40,336 nt of DNA from RGDT01 sp964630925 (GTDB lineage: Bacteria; Planctomycetota; Planctomycetia; Gemmatales; Gemmataceae), in assembly GCA_964630925.1 (NCBI GenBank), contig CAZVZK010000091.1, positions 1 through 40,336 of the forward strand. The letters are read 5' to 3'. Positions 1 to 7,992 of the stretch are shown in pieces. Numbering within the stretch: position 1 is the stretch's first letter; the number at the start of each line of letters is the position of its first letter. The notes below the pieces were generated by a model, which did no database searches, was not told the origin of the DNA, and saw nothing but the letters and a program-made list of their open reading frames with translations. A program made the translations under genes and the position numbers.

Positions 1-904
1 GGAACTCCAGCGGGTCGATCCCGCCCTCCTCGTTGAGCATCGTGTTGCGGTGGAAGCCGGTGGCGACGGGGACGGGCCTCGGCAGCATGTCGCCGGCGAG
101 CTGTTCGACGGAGAACCGGTCGAACGGCACGTTGTCGTTAATGGCGCCGATGACCCAGTCGCGCCACGGCCAGATGCTACGCGGGCGGTCCTTCTCGTAG
201 CCGTTGGTGTCGGCGTAGCGTGCGAGGTCGAGCCACTTCCGCGCCCAGCGTTCGCCGTAGGCCGGCGACGCGAGGAGGCGGTCCACCTGACGCTCGTAGG
301 CGTCGGGACGCCTGTCGGCGAGGAAGGTGTCGGCCTCCGCGGGCGTCGGCGGCAGGCCGACGAGGTCGAGGTACACGCGGCGGAGGAGCGTGAGCCTATC
401 GGCCTCGGGCGACGGCTTGAGCTTCTCTCGCTCCAGGCGGGCGAGGACGAAGGCATCAATGGGGTTCCGGGCGAGCGGCCCGGCGTGAGCGGACGGTGTC
501 ACCCCCGGCGGCCGAGTCTTCGCGGCGTCCGGCGCGACGAACGCCCAGTGGGTCGTGTACTCGGCCCCTTTCGTGATCCACTCGCGGAGGATGCGTTTCT
601 GTTCGGCGGTGAGGGGCATCTTGGCCGACGGCGGCGGCATCACCTCCGTCTCGTCGGCGGACTCGATGCGGACGATGGCCTCGCTCTCGGCCGGCTTGCC
701 GGGGACGATGGCGCGTTTCTTCGACCGGGCCGGCTTCAGGGCGTCCTCGCGGGTGTCGAGGCGCAGCCTGGCCTTGCGCGTGGCGTCGTCGGGGCCGTGG
801 CACTTGAAGCAGTGGGCCGCGAGGATGGGCCGCACCTTGGCGGCGAAGAAGTCGTCGGCCCGGAGGGCGGGCGCGAGCAGCAGCAGAGGGAGGATGGTGC
901 GCAT
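1..904 (-). CDS. PSD1/DUF1549-type planctomycete cytochrome protein (3' end beyond window)
   Basis: Reading the minus strand from the ATG at 904 gives an open frame to the window edge (about 301 codons), so the gene is partial at its C-terminus. It opens with a signal peptide (MRTILPLLLLLAPALRA-like, ending near residue 18). A haem-binding CFKCH motif follows at about residues 30-34, as in the planctomycete cytochrome c domain (PSCyt1). A DUF1549/PSCyt2-like stretch comes next, with NPIDAFVLARLE, a DLVGLPPTPAE segment, and the RYADTNGY and FHRNTMLNEEGG motifs near the edge. Family members are large exported proteins, usually ending in a PSD1 (DUF1553) domain and often encoded beside DUF1501 proteins; those parts would lie left of base 1. 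The substrate is unknown; a role in periplasmic redox chemistry is inference from the haem motif. No clear ribosome binding site precedes the ATG. Confidence 0.88.
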   Translation of the reverse strand, partial: MRTILPLLLLAPALRADDFFAAKVRPILAAHCFKCHGPDDATRKARLRLDTREDALKPARSKKRAIVPGKPAESEAIVRIESADETEVMPPPSAKMPLTAEQKRILREWITKGAEYTTHWAFVAPDAAKTRPPGVTPSAHAGPLARNPIDAFVLARLEREKLKPSPEADRLTLLRRVYLDLVGLPPTPAEADTFLADRRPDAYERQVDRLLASPAYGERWARKWLDLARYADTNGYEKDRPRSIWPWRDWVIGAINDNVPFDRFSVEQLAGDMLPRPVPVATGFHRNTMLNEEGGIDPLEF

Positions 905-1270
905 AAGGGTATTGTGGGCGGCGGGAGGTGGAGTGTCTGCGCTTGATCGGGGCGTGAGCGGATCTGGCTGCTGGCGAGCGGGTTTGCGTGAGCGCCCCGA
1001 GTGGGGCGTCAGCGCATCTTGATCTCTCGGCGCGTCAGCGCCCCGAGCTGGAGCGTGAGCGGATCTGGATCGGGCGAGCGGGGCCGCGTCAGCGCCCCGA
1101 GTCACACAGCGTCAGCGCCTCGTTTGTGTGGCGTGCATCAACGAACGAGAGCAGCCAGAGCCGCTGACGCTCCACCCGGGGCACTCACGCGGCCCCGCTC
1201 GCCCGGAATCCGCCTTCCGGCCGGCCGCCCGAATCTGATACCATTGCCGGCAACAGGAGGCATCACGCAC
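905..1270. repeat. Gene-free spacer with interspersed GC-rich repeats
   Basis: The stretch between divergent genes holds several copies of a short unit, GCGTCAGCGCCCCGAG and variants (for example near 1001, 1033 and 1087). These alternate with GCGTGAGCGGATCTGG (near 953 and 1052). A perfect 19-bp inverted repeat lies at 1071-1089 and 1187-1205. The short motif GGAGCGTNAGCGG also occurs near 1050, with an inverted near-copy at 1161-1173. No convincing coding frame crosses it. Short interspersed palindromes of this sort are common between planctomycete genes; their function here is unknown. Confidence 0.6.
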
Positions 1271-1879
1271 ATGCTCGGCGCGACACTGGACCCCAAGGCA
1301 TTCCTCGGACGCATCGGCGAAGAGCTGCTCCGCATCGACCCCGCCGAGGTCGTCGCCCTCTCCGACGCGATCTATCAGCGTTACGAACACGGGCGGTTCG
1401 TCTTCATCATCGGCAACGGCGGCAGCGGCTCGAACGCCTCCCACTTCTGCGAGGACGTGGGCAAGCAGTGCCTCCGCCGCGAGGACTTCACCAGCGACAA
1501 GAAACGCGTCCGCATCCTCTCGCTGACCGACAACACGCCGTACATCCTCGCCTGGGGCAACGACGAGGGCTTCGACCGCGTGTTCGTCGAGCAGCTCAAG
1601 AACCTCGCCAGCCCCGGCGACATGCTGGTGGCGATCAGCGGCTCAGGCAACAGCCCCAACATCCTCAAGGCCGTCGAGTGGGCCAACGCCCACGACGTGC
1701 TCACCTTCGGCTGCACCGGGTTCAACGGCGGCAAGCTCCGCGGCCTGGCCAACAAGTGCCTGCACGTCCCCCTCGACGACATGGGCATCGTCGAGACCGT
1801 TCATCTGGCGGCGTTCCACTGGGTGGTGGACGACCTGCACCGCCGCATCGGCATGGGCCTGCCCCGGCGCGACGTGTGA
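1271..1879 (+). CDS. SIS-domain sugar-phosphate isomerase, GmhA-like
   Basis: 202 aa, matching the usual length of phosphoheptose isomerases. The ATG at 1271 is chosen because AGGAGG lies at 1255-1260; longer upstream frames run into the repeats. The SIS fold is visible as the phosphate-binding loop GNGGSGSNASHF (48-59), the strand LSLTDNTP, the second loop ISGSGNSPN (122-130) and CTGFNGGKLRG. Two residues align with the catalytic pair of the E. coli enzyme: Glu61 in HFCEDV and His178 in VETVHLAAFH. GmhA converts sedoheptulose 7-phosphate to D-glycero-D-manno-heptose 7-phosphate for LPS core heptose. The ROK kinase starts 34 bp downstream, so the pair probably acts on one sugar phosphate. I am sure of the SIS family but less sure of the substrate; other SIS isomerases and DiaA-like proteins share these motifs. 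Confidence 0.87.
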   Translation: MLGATLDPKAFLGRIGEELLRIDPAEVVALSDAIYQRYEHGRFVFIIGNGGSGSNASHFCEDVGKQCLRREDFTSDKKRVRILSLTDNTPYILAWGNDEGFDRVFVEQLKNLASPGDMLVAISGSGNSPNILKAVEWANAHDVLTFGCTGFNGGKLRGLANKCLHVPLDDMGIVETVHLAAFHWVVDDLHRRIGMGLPRRDV

Positions 1880-1913
1880 CCAGAGTCAGCCGCGACGCGA
1901 GGCGGAGCTCTCC

Positions 1914-2864
1914 ATGTACCTCGGCATCGAGATCGGCGGGACGAAGCTCCAGCTCGGCGTCGGAGCCGCCGACGGCAAGCTCGCCGCGCTGTGGCGCGGC
2001 CGCGTCGATCCTGCACGCGGGGCCGAGGGCATCCGCGACCAGATCCTCGCCGCCCTGCCCCAGATGCGGAAGGCCGGGACGCTGATGGCCGTCGGCGTCG
2101 GCTTCGGCGGCCCGGTGGACGACACGACGGCCACGGTCATCCGCTCACACCAGATCGCGGGGTGGGACGGCTTCCCGCTGGCGGACTGGGTCTCGGATGT
2201 GACGGGCCTGCCGGCGGCGCTGGGCAACGACGCCGCCGTGGCGGGTCTCGCGGAGGCGCATCACGGCGCGGGCAAGGGGCTGTCGCCGATCTTCTACATG
2301 ACCATCGGCAGCGGCATCGGCGGCTGCCTGGTGATCGACGGCGAGATGTACCGGGGGTGTGGACGCGGCGCCGGCGAGGTGGGGCAGATCCGCTTGCTCG
2401 GCTGCGTCGGCGGAGACATTTTCCAACCTCGGCCACTTGAGCAGCTCGCGTCCGGGTGGGCCATCGAGCGGAACGCGGTAGGCCTTCCCTCGACGCCAGC
2501 CCAGAGAGCATCGACCCTCTTCACATCGCGTGACCTGGAACCAATCACGGTCAAACGGATAGGGGAGTGTGCCCGCCAGGGGGACGAGTACAGCCGAGAC
2601 GTACTCGGACAAGCCGTCGGCTCGTTGACAGAGGCGCTCGGGCATGTCATCACCCTCCTCTGCCCCCGCCGTATCGTCATCGGCGGCGGCGTGTCGCTCA
2701 TGGGCGAGGATCTCCTCTTCGCCCCGCTGCGCCGCCTCGTCGCCGAGCGTGTCTTCGCGCCGTTCGCCGGGCTGACGGACATCGTGCCGGCGGCGCTGGG
2801 CGAGGAGGTCGTCGTCCACGGGGCCATCGAATTAGCACGGAAGCGGTTCGGGGGGATGCCATGA
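1914..2864 (+). CDS. ROK-family sugar kinase/regulator homologue lacking the zinc motif
   Basis: 316 aa, typical for a ROK kinase without a DNA-binding N-terminus. The ATP-binding start MYLGIEIGGTKLQLGVG and the block GNDAAVAGLAEAHHGAG, whose Asp106 matches the catalytic base, are intact. So are TIGSGIGGCLVIDG and the C-terminal RRIVIGGGVSLMGEDLL. The usual zinc site is missing: where most ROK proteins have GH followed by CxCGxxGCxE, this one reads GEVGQIRLLG and then QPRPLEQLASGWAIE. The His and the Cys cluster are therefore absent while the flanking LEQLASG remains. It sits 34 bp after the SIS isomerase and overlaps the next gene by 4 bp (ATGA), so it is operonic. Role inferred: phosphorylation of a sugar handled by the isomerase. 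Confidence 0.85.
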   Translation: MYLGIEIGGTKLQLGVGAADGKLAALWRGRVDPARGAEGIRDQILAALPQMRKAGTLMAVGVGFGGPVDDTTATVIRSHQIAGWDGFPLADWVSDVTGLPAALGNDAAVAGLAEAHHGAGKGLSPIFYMTIGSGIGGCLVIDGEMYRGCGRGAGEVGQIRLLGCVGGDIFQPRPLEQLASGWAIERNAVGLPSTPAQRASTLFTSRDLEPITVKRIGECARQGDEYSRDVLGQAVGSLTEALGHVITLLCPRRIVIGGGVSLMGEDLLFAPLRRLVAERVFAPFAGLTDIVPAALGEEVVVHGAIELARKRFGGMP

Positions 2865-3421
2865 CGGCGGAACAGTTCCTCGACTTCGTCCACCGGGTGG
2901 AGAACGAGGATCGATGGTTCGAGCTGGCGCGCGGAGAGGTCATCGAGCTGCCCCCGCCAGATCGGAAGATGGGGTTCGTCTGCGCCAGAGCGGGCGCGAT
3001 CGTCGGCGAACACATCCGCGAGATCCGGAGGTTCTACGTCGTCGGCGGTGACTGCGGCGTCATCCTGCGTCGCGACCCGGACACCGTGCGCGGCCCCGAC
3101 GTGGCCGTCTACGATGACGCCGACTCGTTCGACACGCTGCCGAAGGGGTATGGCGAGGTCCCGCCCCTCTTCGCCGTCGAGGTGGCCCACCCCGAGGACT
3201 CCACCGACAACACGGCGGCCAAGATCCGCGAATACCTCGAAGCAGGGACGGCCTGCGTCTGGCTGATCGACACCAGGGAGATGTCCGTCGTCGTCTACAC
3301 ACCGGAGGGCCCACCGACGCGCCACACCGGGGAGGACGAGCTGTCTGCCGGGCCCGGCCTGCCGGCCTTCCGCTGCCGCGTGGGTGATCTCTTCCGCATG
3401 TCCTGGGAATCCGCCGCCTGA
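2861..3421 (+). CDS. Uma2-family (DUF820) PD-(D/E)XK protein
   Basis: 186 aa, the normal Uma2 length. The start codon overlaps the ROK stop (ATGA at 2861-2864), which implies translational coupling. The restriction-endonuclease-like core is visible as RGEVIELPP (24-32), the acidic residue in RGPDVAVYD (Asp80), Glu107 in LFAVEVAHPED, and NTAAKIREYLEAGTACVWLID with Lys121. Together these make a complete PD-(D/E)XK set. Uma2 proteins are greatly expanded in planctomycetes and cyanobacteria; their cellular role is not settled, and nuclease activity is inferred from the fold. Being last in a sugar-isomerase/kinase operon says little about function, since these genes scatter widely. A strong hairpin follows at 3429-3456. 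Confidence 0.88.
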   Translation: MTAEQFLDFVHRVENEDRWFELARGEVIELPPPDRKMGFVCARAGAIVGEHIREIRRFYVVGGDCGVILRRDPDTVRGPDVAVYDDADSFDTLPKGYGEVPPLFAVEVAHPEDSTDNTAAKIREYLEAGTACVWLIDTREMSVVVYTPEGPPTRHTGEDELSAGPGLPAFRCRVGDLFRMSWESAA

Positions 3422-3428
3422 AAACGCC

Positions 3429-3456
3429 GGGCGGCGGGGCAAAGGCCCCGCCGCCC
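3429..3456. terminator. Bidirectional hairpin between convergent genes
   Basis: Perfect 12-bp stem (GGGCGGCGGGGC with its complement) around a 4-nt loop, in the 55-bp gap between the convergent Uma2 gene and the 711-aa secreted-protein gene. Read on the minus strand the stem is followed by GGCG and four T residues, so it works better as an intrinsic terminator for the long minus-strand operon than for the Uma2 operon. Confidence 0.65.
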
Positions 3457-3476
3457 GTTCGCACGCCGTCACCGCG

Positions 3477-5612
3477 TCACCGGAACAGCTTCAGGTCCAC
3501 GCCGGCCTTCTCCTCGCCGGCCGCCAGGTCCACGTCCTTGCGGGCCGTCGTGAACGAGGCGCTCTTCGCCGCCGTCACCGCGTACCTGCCCTTCGGCAGA
3601 TCCTTGAACTCGTACGCGCCCTCGGCGTTGGTCTTCGTCGAGGTGACGACCTTCTTCGCCTCCAGGTCCGTCAGGGTCACCGGCACGCCGGCCTGCGGGC
3701 GAGGGCCCTCCACCACGGTGCCCTTGATCCTGCCGTTCTTCTCGTCCTTCTTCTCCTCCTTCTTGGGGGCCTTGATGACCTCCGGCGGCGCCTCCAACTT
3801 CAGGTCCTTATCGACGAGCTGCTCCTTGCCCTCGATCACGATCTGGCGCATCGCCCGGAAGCCGTTGGCCTCCTTGCGGGCCGTCAGGGCGTACAGCCCC
3901 GGCAGCACGCCCCGGATGACGAACTTGCCGCCCGCCGCCGTCCGATCCACCGCCACCTCCTCGCCCTTGTCGTTGAGGAGGACGACGGGGAGGTTCTCGA
4001 CCGGGTTGTCCATCTCGAACACCCGGCCCGCGATGGACGCCGCGTCCGGCGGCGGGTCCTGCCGCGGCAGCGTCAGCGTCCGCGCGCTGGACAGGCCGAC
4101 GCCGTTGACGGCGACCACCGTGACCTCGAAGGGCCCCTTGATGTCGCTCCCCACCGTGAACGTCGCCTCCCACAGCGGGGAGTCCTCGACCGCGTTGGCC
4201 GGCACCTTGACGGCGCCCGGCGGCAGCTTGCCGCTCTCGCCCGGCTTGCCGGCGTGGAAGTACACCTCCGTGATGCCGGACTCCGAGTCCCTGGCCCGCG
4301 CGAACACACGGATGTCACGGCCCTTATAGGCCACCGCGGGCGGCGGCGGCGTCTCGAACTCCAGCACGTCCGGCGGGGTGTCGTCGAAGACGATGGGCTG
4401 GATCACCGCGTCGCCGCTGACGCTCCGGGTGATGCCGTTGCGGAGGTTCCGCCTCGTGCCCCCCTTGTCCTCCAGGACGAGACGCACCTCCGTCGGCTCG
4501 AAGACGCCGCTGAAATCCAGCACCGCCTTCCAGTCCGCCACGGCGGGCGTCACCAGCAGGCCGCCGCCGGCCCCGGCGGCGTAGGCGTACTTGACCTCGC
4601 GCGGGCCGGTGAACGAGGCCACGTCCGCCCACAGACGCGGGTCCTCACCGTCCTTGGCGTCCTTCTTCTTGCCGGCGGCGAGCTGGATCTTGATCCTGTC
4701 GTCCCACGCGATGTTGCCGTCCGCGTGGACCGGCACCGTGAGCGTCGCCGGGCGGCTGAACGCGGGCAGCGGCAGGCTGAGGGTCGCGTCGTCGTTGAGG
4801 TCCGGCGTGGTGGCCGCCCCCGCCAGGGCGAACGTCGTGTCCGCCGCGATGGCGCGTTGGTAGCCGTCCACCGTCGCGTAGACGACGCCCTTGTGGTCCT
4901 TGGGCGCGTCGAACTTCAGGTCACGGGCCTCCAGCGTCAGCGCCGCGCCGGACACGAGCGGCAGGAAGCCGCTGTACCGCCCCGCCTTCTTCTGGCCGGG
5001 CGTCAGGCCGGGGATGTTGCCCGGCGAGATGTCCAGCTCGGCCTTGGCCGCCGGGCCGGTGAACGTGGCGTCCGCCTTGGGCGAGACGGTCATCTCGAAG
5101 CGGTTCGCCTCGCCCGGCGTGTAGCTCGCCGTGGGGTTGACGTAGGTGCGCGGCCGGGCGACCTGCAGGCGGGCGTCGAGGCCGGTGTTGTACTTGCCGT
5201 CCTTGTTGAGCACCCGGAAGGTGATGGCCCCGGGCAGGGCCTTGGCGGCGGGCGGCGCCTTCTCGAAGGCGACACGCGCCTTGTCGCCCTTCTTCACCGT
5301 GAGCTTCTGGGCCAGCTCGGTGGCCCCGCCGGCGATCAGCTGGACGGTGACCTCCTGGTCGGCGTCCTCGTCCTCGTTCTCCACGAAGACGAAGACCTCC
5401 TGCGGCACGTTGGGACGCAGGCTAACGCCGCCCTTGGCCGTGTCCTTGGCGTCCTTGAACGAGAAGTGCAGCTTGAGCTTGAGGTCCTTGGCGTCCTGCG
5501 CGGATACGCGCGGGGTCACCGCGGCGACGGCGGCGACGGCGAGCAGGCCGGCCAGGGTGAGGCGGAGCGCCGCCGGGATGCGTGGCGGCGGCAGCGATCT
5601 GTTGGCGTGCAT
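3477..5612 (-). CDS. Secreted protein with C-terminal carboxypeptidase-regulatory-like repeats
   Basis: 711 aa. The N-terminus is a signal peptide: basic start, then LTLAGLLAVAAVAAV, with probable cleavage after VSA (about residue 38). The middle is beta-rich with no enzyme motif; a segment at about 430-500 (RVFARARDSESGITEVYF) looks Ig/fibronectin-like. Two C-terminal modules resemble carboxypeptidase-regulatory/prealbumin-like folds: SIAGRVFEMDNPVENLPVVL with GKFVIRGVLPGLYAL, and RIKGTVVEGPRPQAGVPVTL with AYEFKDLPKGRYAVTA. They are joined by a Lys/Glu-rich linker (APKKEEKKDEKN). It lies 16 bp after the 787-aa pseudocaspase gene, with a GAGGGA ribosome site before its ATG, as the last gene of the three-gene operon. 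Likely a periplasmic or surface structural partner of the two anchored proteins; the function is inference only. Confidence 0.85.
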   Translation of the reverse strand: MHANRSLPPPRIPAALRLTLAGLLAVAAVAAVTPRVSAQDAKDLKLKLHFSFKDAKDTAKGGVSLRPNVPQEVFVFVENEDEDADQEVTVQLIAGGATELAQKLTVKKGDKARVAFEKAPPAAKALPGAITFRVLNKDGKYNTGLDARLQVARPRTYVNPTASYTPGEANRFEMTVSPKADATFTGPAAKAELDISPGNIPGLTPGQKKAGRYSGFLPLVSGAALTLEARDLKFDAPKDHKGVVYATVDGYQRAIAADTTFALAGAATTPDLNDDATLSLPLPAFSRPATLTVPVHADGNIAWDDRIKIQLAAGKKKDAKDGEDPRLWADVASFTGPREVKYAYAAGAGGGLLVTPAVADWKAVLDFSGVFEPTEVRLVLEDKGGTRRNLRNGITRSVSGDAVIQPIVFDDTPPDVLEFETPPPPAVAYKGRDIRVFARARDSESGITEVYFHAGKPGESGKLPPGAVKVPANAVEDSPLWEATFTVGSDIKGPFEVTVVAVNGVGLSSARTLTLPRQDPPPDAASIAGRVFEMDNPVENLPVVLLNDKGEEVAVDRTAAGGKFVIRGVLPGLYALTARKEANGFRAMRQIVIEGKEQLVDKDLKLEAPPEVIKAPKKEEKKDEKNGRIKGTVVEGPRPQAGVPVTLTDLEAKKVVTSTKTNAEGAYEFKDLPKGRYAVTAAKSASFTTARKDVDLAAGEEKAGVDLKLFR

Positions 5613-5628
5613 GGATGTCCCTCGCGGT

Positions 5629-7992
5629 TCAGCCGCCGGCCGATTGCAGCACGGCGGCGAGCTTCTGCCAGGAGGGGCCGTCGTCCGGCTTGCGCCTCAG
5701 CGCGTCCAGGAGGGCGTCGGCCTCCGGGAGGCCGGCCCCGGACACCAGACGCAGGCGCAGCACCGCCGCCCGCGCGCGATCCACGTCGCGTGTCAGGAGC
5801 GTCGCCGCGGCCCGCTGGCTCGCCCCGTCGTCCCAGGCCCCCGGATCGGGGAGGGTGGGACGGGACGGCCCCGGCGGCCCCAGTGCTTCCATGCCCTTGT
5901 CCGCGCGCAGCCGCGATCCTTCACGGTAGGCCGCCCAGAGGGGCGGACGCTGGCGCGTGTCCGGGCACGCCGATGAGAGGAGAGCCCGTCCCATCTCCAG
6001 ATCGGCAGGGCGGCCCTCCTTCATGCGGGCAATCAGCGAAGGGAGCTTGTCCGGGGCCCAGTCGCGCGTCAAGGATTGCAGGCTGTCCGACCCGTACCGC
6101 AGCGCCTGCGTCTTCTCGGTCAGGTCGGCCAGGCGCCCCGCCCTGTCCGCCGGCACCTCCTCCAGGAGCTTTTGTAACTTGCGCGCCTCCGCCGTGGCAC
6201 GCTCCAGGGCGGCGATGGGCGCCGGGGGCGTGTTCGACAGGACGAAACAGGGGAGCAAGGCCAGCGCGTCGTCGCGCGTGCGGATGGCGTCGTCGGCGAT
6301 GGCCAGGTCCTGGCGGATCGCCCGGTAGCGGCCCAGCACGCCACGCAGCAGCTCCGGGCCGCCCTTCCCCCACGGCTCGGTGCCCTCGAACAGCATGGCC
6401 TCGGCCTTGCGCCACGCCATCGCCGCCGACGCCCGCGGCCCGGCCACCCAGCGCAGCGCCTCGTCCGGGTAGGCACGCAGCTTCGCGTCCTCGACGGCCG
6501 CCTGAACGGCCAGTCGCGCCGCCTCCGGCGCCCACAGCTCGGGCTTCTCGGCGCGTCCGGCGAGGCGGAGCAGGAACCGCACCTCGTCGAAGCGGTCGGC
6601 CCCCTTCAGCGGCGTGAGCACCCCCGAGAGCAGCCTGGCGGCCTCGGGGCCGAACGGCTGGGCCGCAGCCGCGGCGACGGCGAGGGCGGCCAGCTCCTTG
6701 CCCTTCTCCATGTACTTCTTCGACAACGCCTCCAGGTCCGTCATGACCGGCTTGAGGGCGTCCTCGGCGGCCTTGGCGGGGAGCTTGTCGCGGCGGGCGA
6801 GGATGCGTTTGAAGGCGTCGAGGTCGTCCCCCTGCGGGTCGGGCATGGCCGCGAGGGTGGTCGGCTCGCCGGGGGCGGGCGGGGCCTTCTCGGCGTACTC
6901 CGCCGCCGCCGCGGCGAGGCGGGCCGCCAGGTCGGACTTGACGCGGGCCGGGTCGATGCCGGCCCGCCAGCGTGTCTCGGCCTCCAGCACGGCGCGGGCG
7001 TGCGCCAGGAAGGCCGGGCGGACGGCGGGGGCGACCCCCTTCACGCGCCAGCCGTCGAGCGTCTTCCACCCGGCCTCCAGCCAGGGCGGGTAGTCGCCCA
7101 GGGGTGTCGGCTCGTCCTCGGCCTGATCGACGAGGGTGAGGGGCCAGTCGTCGTCGCCGCCGAACAGGGCGGGGGTCTGGCGGGCCCCGAAGCTCGTCTG
7201 CGACCAGTGATCGACGCAGACGCGGACGTAGTCGGCCAGCTCGCGCAGCTTGACGCGGCCGTCGAGCTTGCCCCTGGGGTGCCAGCCGTCGGCGAGGCCG
7301 CGCAGGCCGCGGGCGGCGAAGTGCCCGAAGACGGTCCGGCCCAGCTCCTGGGAGGAGCGCGAGGTCTGGCCGGGGGAGCAGGCGGTGAGGATGGCGAGCT
7401 TCGGGTCCTCCTTGACGGACTCGCTGAGGAGGGGCCACAGGGCCGTGAGGCCGTCGGAGCGGAGCTGGCCCTTCTCGGGGAGGTTGAGGGGGCGCATCAC
7501 GTCGAGGAGGAGGAGCTTGCGGCGGGCGGGGCAGGCGCGGAGGAGGCGGAGGACGTCGGCCATCTGGATCCAGCCGGAGGGGCGGTTGAGCTGTTCCTCC
7601 GCCGGGAAGATGTAGGGCTTGCCGTCGTGGACGAGGAGGTAGCCGGAGAGGTAGACGACGAGGGGCTCGCCGGCGGGGTGGGTGGCGAGGCCCTCCAGCT
7701 CGGCCTTGAGGAGGCGCGAGGTCTGGCTGTTGTCGCCGGCGCTGCTGCGTGCCCACTCGATGCCGCGCAGGGCCTGCGCGTCCTGGCGCGTCCAGGCCAG
7801 GGGCGGGATGTCGGCGTGGTACTCGTAGACGGCCAGGGGGAGGAAGCGCGGGCGCGTGAAGGGGTCGGGGAACAGGAGCCAGGCGAGGAGGCCCCCGCCC
7901 AGCGCCAGCAGGATGACGATGACGGCGGCGGCCTGCCAGACGCGGCCGGAGCCGGGCTTGGGCTGCTCGGCCGTGGGTTTCCAGACGGCCAT
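5629..7992 (-). CDS. Membrane-anchored caspase-like (C14 fold) protein with degenerate active site
   Basis: 787 aa. The ATG at 7990-7992 is chosen because it shares one base with the upstream stop (TGATG); the longer upstream frame is only antisense-like overlap with the preceding gene. A short tail (MAVWKPTAEQPKPG) precedes one membrane helix (about 18-42), predicting N-in/C-out. Residues 110-290 show caspase-family landmarks. LVVYLSGY (111-118) matches the usual YFSGHG strand but has Tyr118 in place of His. LLLLDVMRP (161-168) matches LLLLDACHSG but has Met166 in place of Cys. LAILTACSPGQTS and the closing GRVKLRELADYV...ARQTPALFGG also fit. The rest (about 300-787) is Ala/Lys/Glu-rich and probably helical. 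It is paralogous to the upstream gene product. Peptidase activity is very unlikely; a binding or scaffold role is inference. Confidence 0.8.
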   Translation of the reverse strand: MAVWKPTAEQPKPGSGRVWQAAAVIVILLALGGGLLAWLLFPDPFTRPRFLPLAVYEYHADIPPLAWTRQDAQALRGIEWARSSAGDNSQTSRLLKAELEGLATHPAGEPLVVYLSGYLLVHDGKPYIFPAEEQLNRPSGWIQMADVLRLLRACPARRKLLLLDVMRPLNLPEKGQLRSDGLTALWPLLSESVKEDPKLAILTACSPGQTSRSSQELGRTVFGHFAARGLRGLADGWHPRGKLDGRVKLRELADYVRVCVDHWSQTSFGARQTPALFGGDDDWPLTLVDQAEDEPTPLGDYPPWLEAGWKTLDGWRVKGVAPAVRPAFLAHARAVLEAETRWRAGIDPARVKSDLAARLAAAAAEYAEKAPPAPGEPTTLAAMPDPQGDDLDAFKRILARRDKLPAKAAEDALKPVMTDLEALSKKYMEKGKELAALAVAAAAAQPFGPEAARLLSGVLTPLKGADRFDEVRFLLRLAGRAEKPELWAPEAARLAVQAAVEDAKLRAYPDEALRWVAGPRASAAMAWRKAEAMLFEGTEPWGKGGPELLRGVLGRYRAIRQDLAIADDAIRTRDDALALLPCFVLSNTPPAPIAALERATAEARKLQKLLEEVPADRAGRLADLTEKTQALRYGSDSLQSLTRDWAPDKLPSLIARMKEGRPADLEMGRALLSSACPDTRQRPPLWAAYREGSRLRADKGMEALGPPGPSRPTLPDPGAWDDGASQRAAATLLTRDVDRARAAVLRLRLVSGAGLPEADALLDALRRKPDDGPSWQKLAAVLQSAGG

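Noticed and set aside
3384..6617. 1077-codon open frame on the + strand
   Set aside because: Antisense to the secreted-repeat and caspase-like genes; Arg/Leu/Ala low complexity with no motif or ribosome site.
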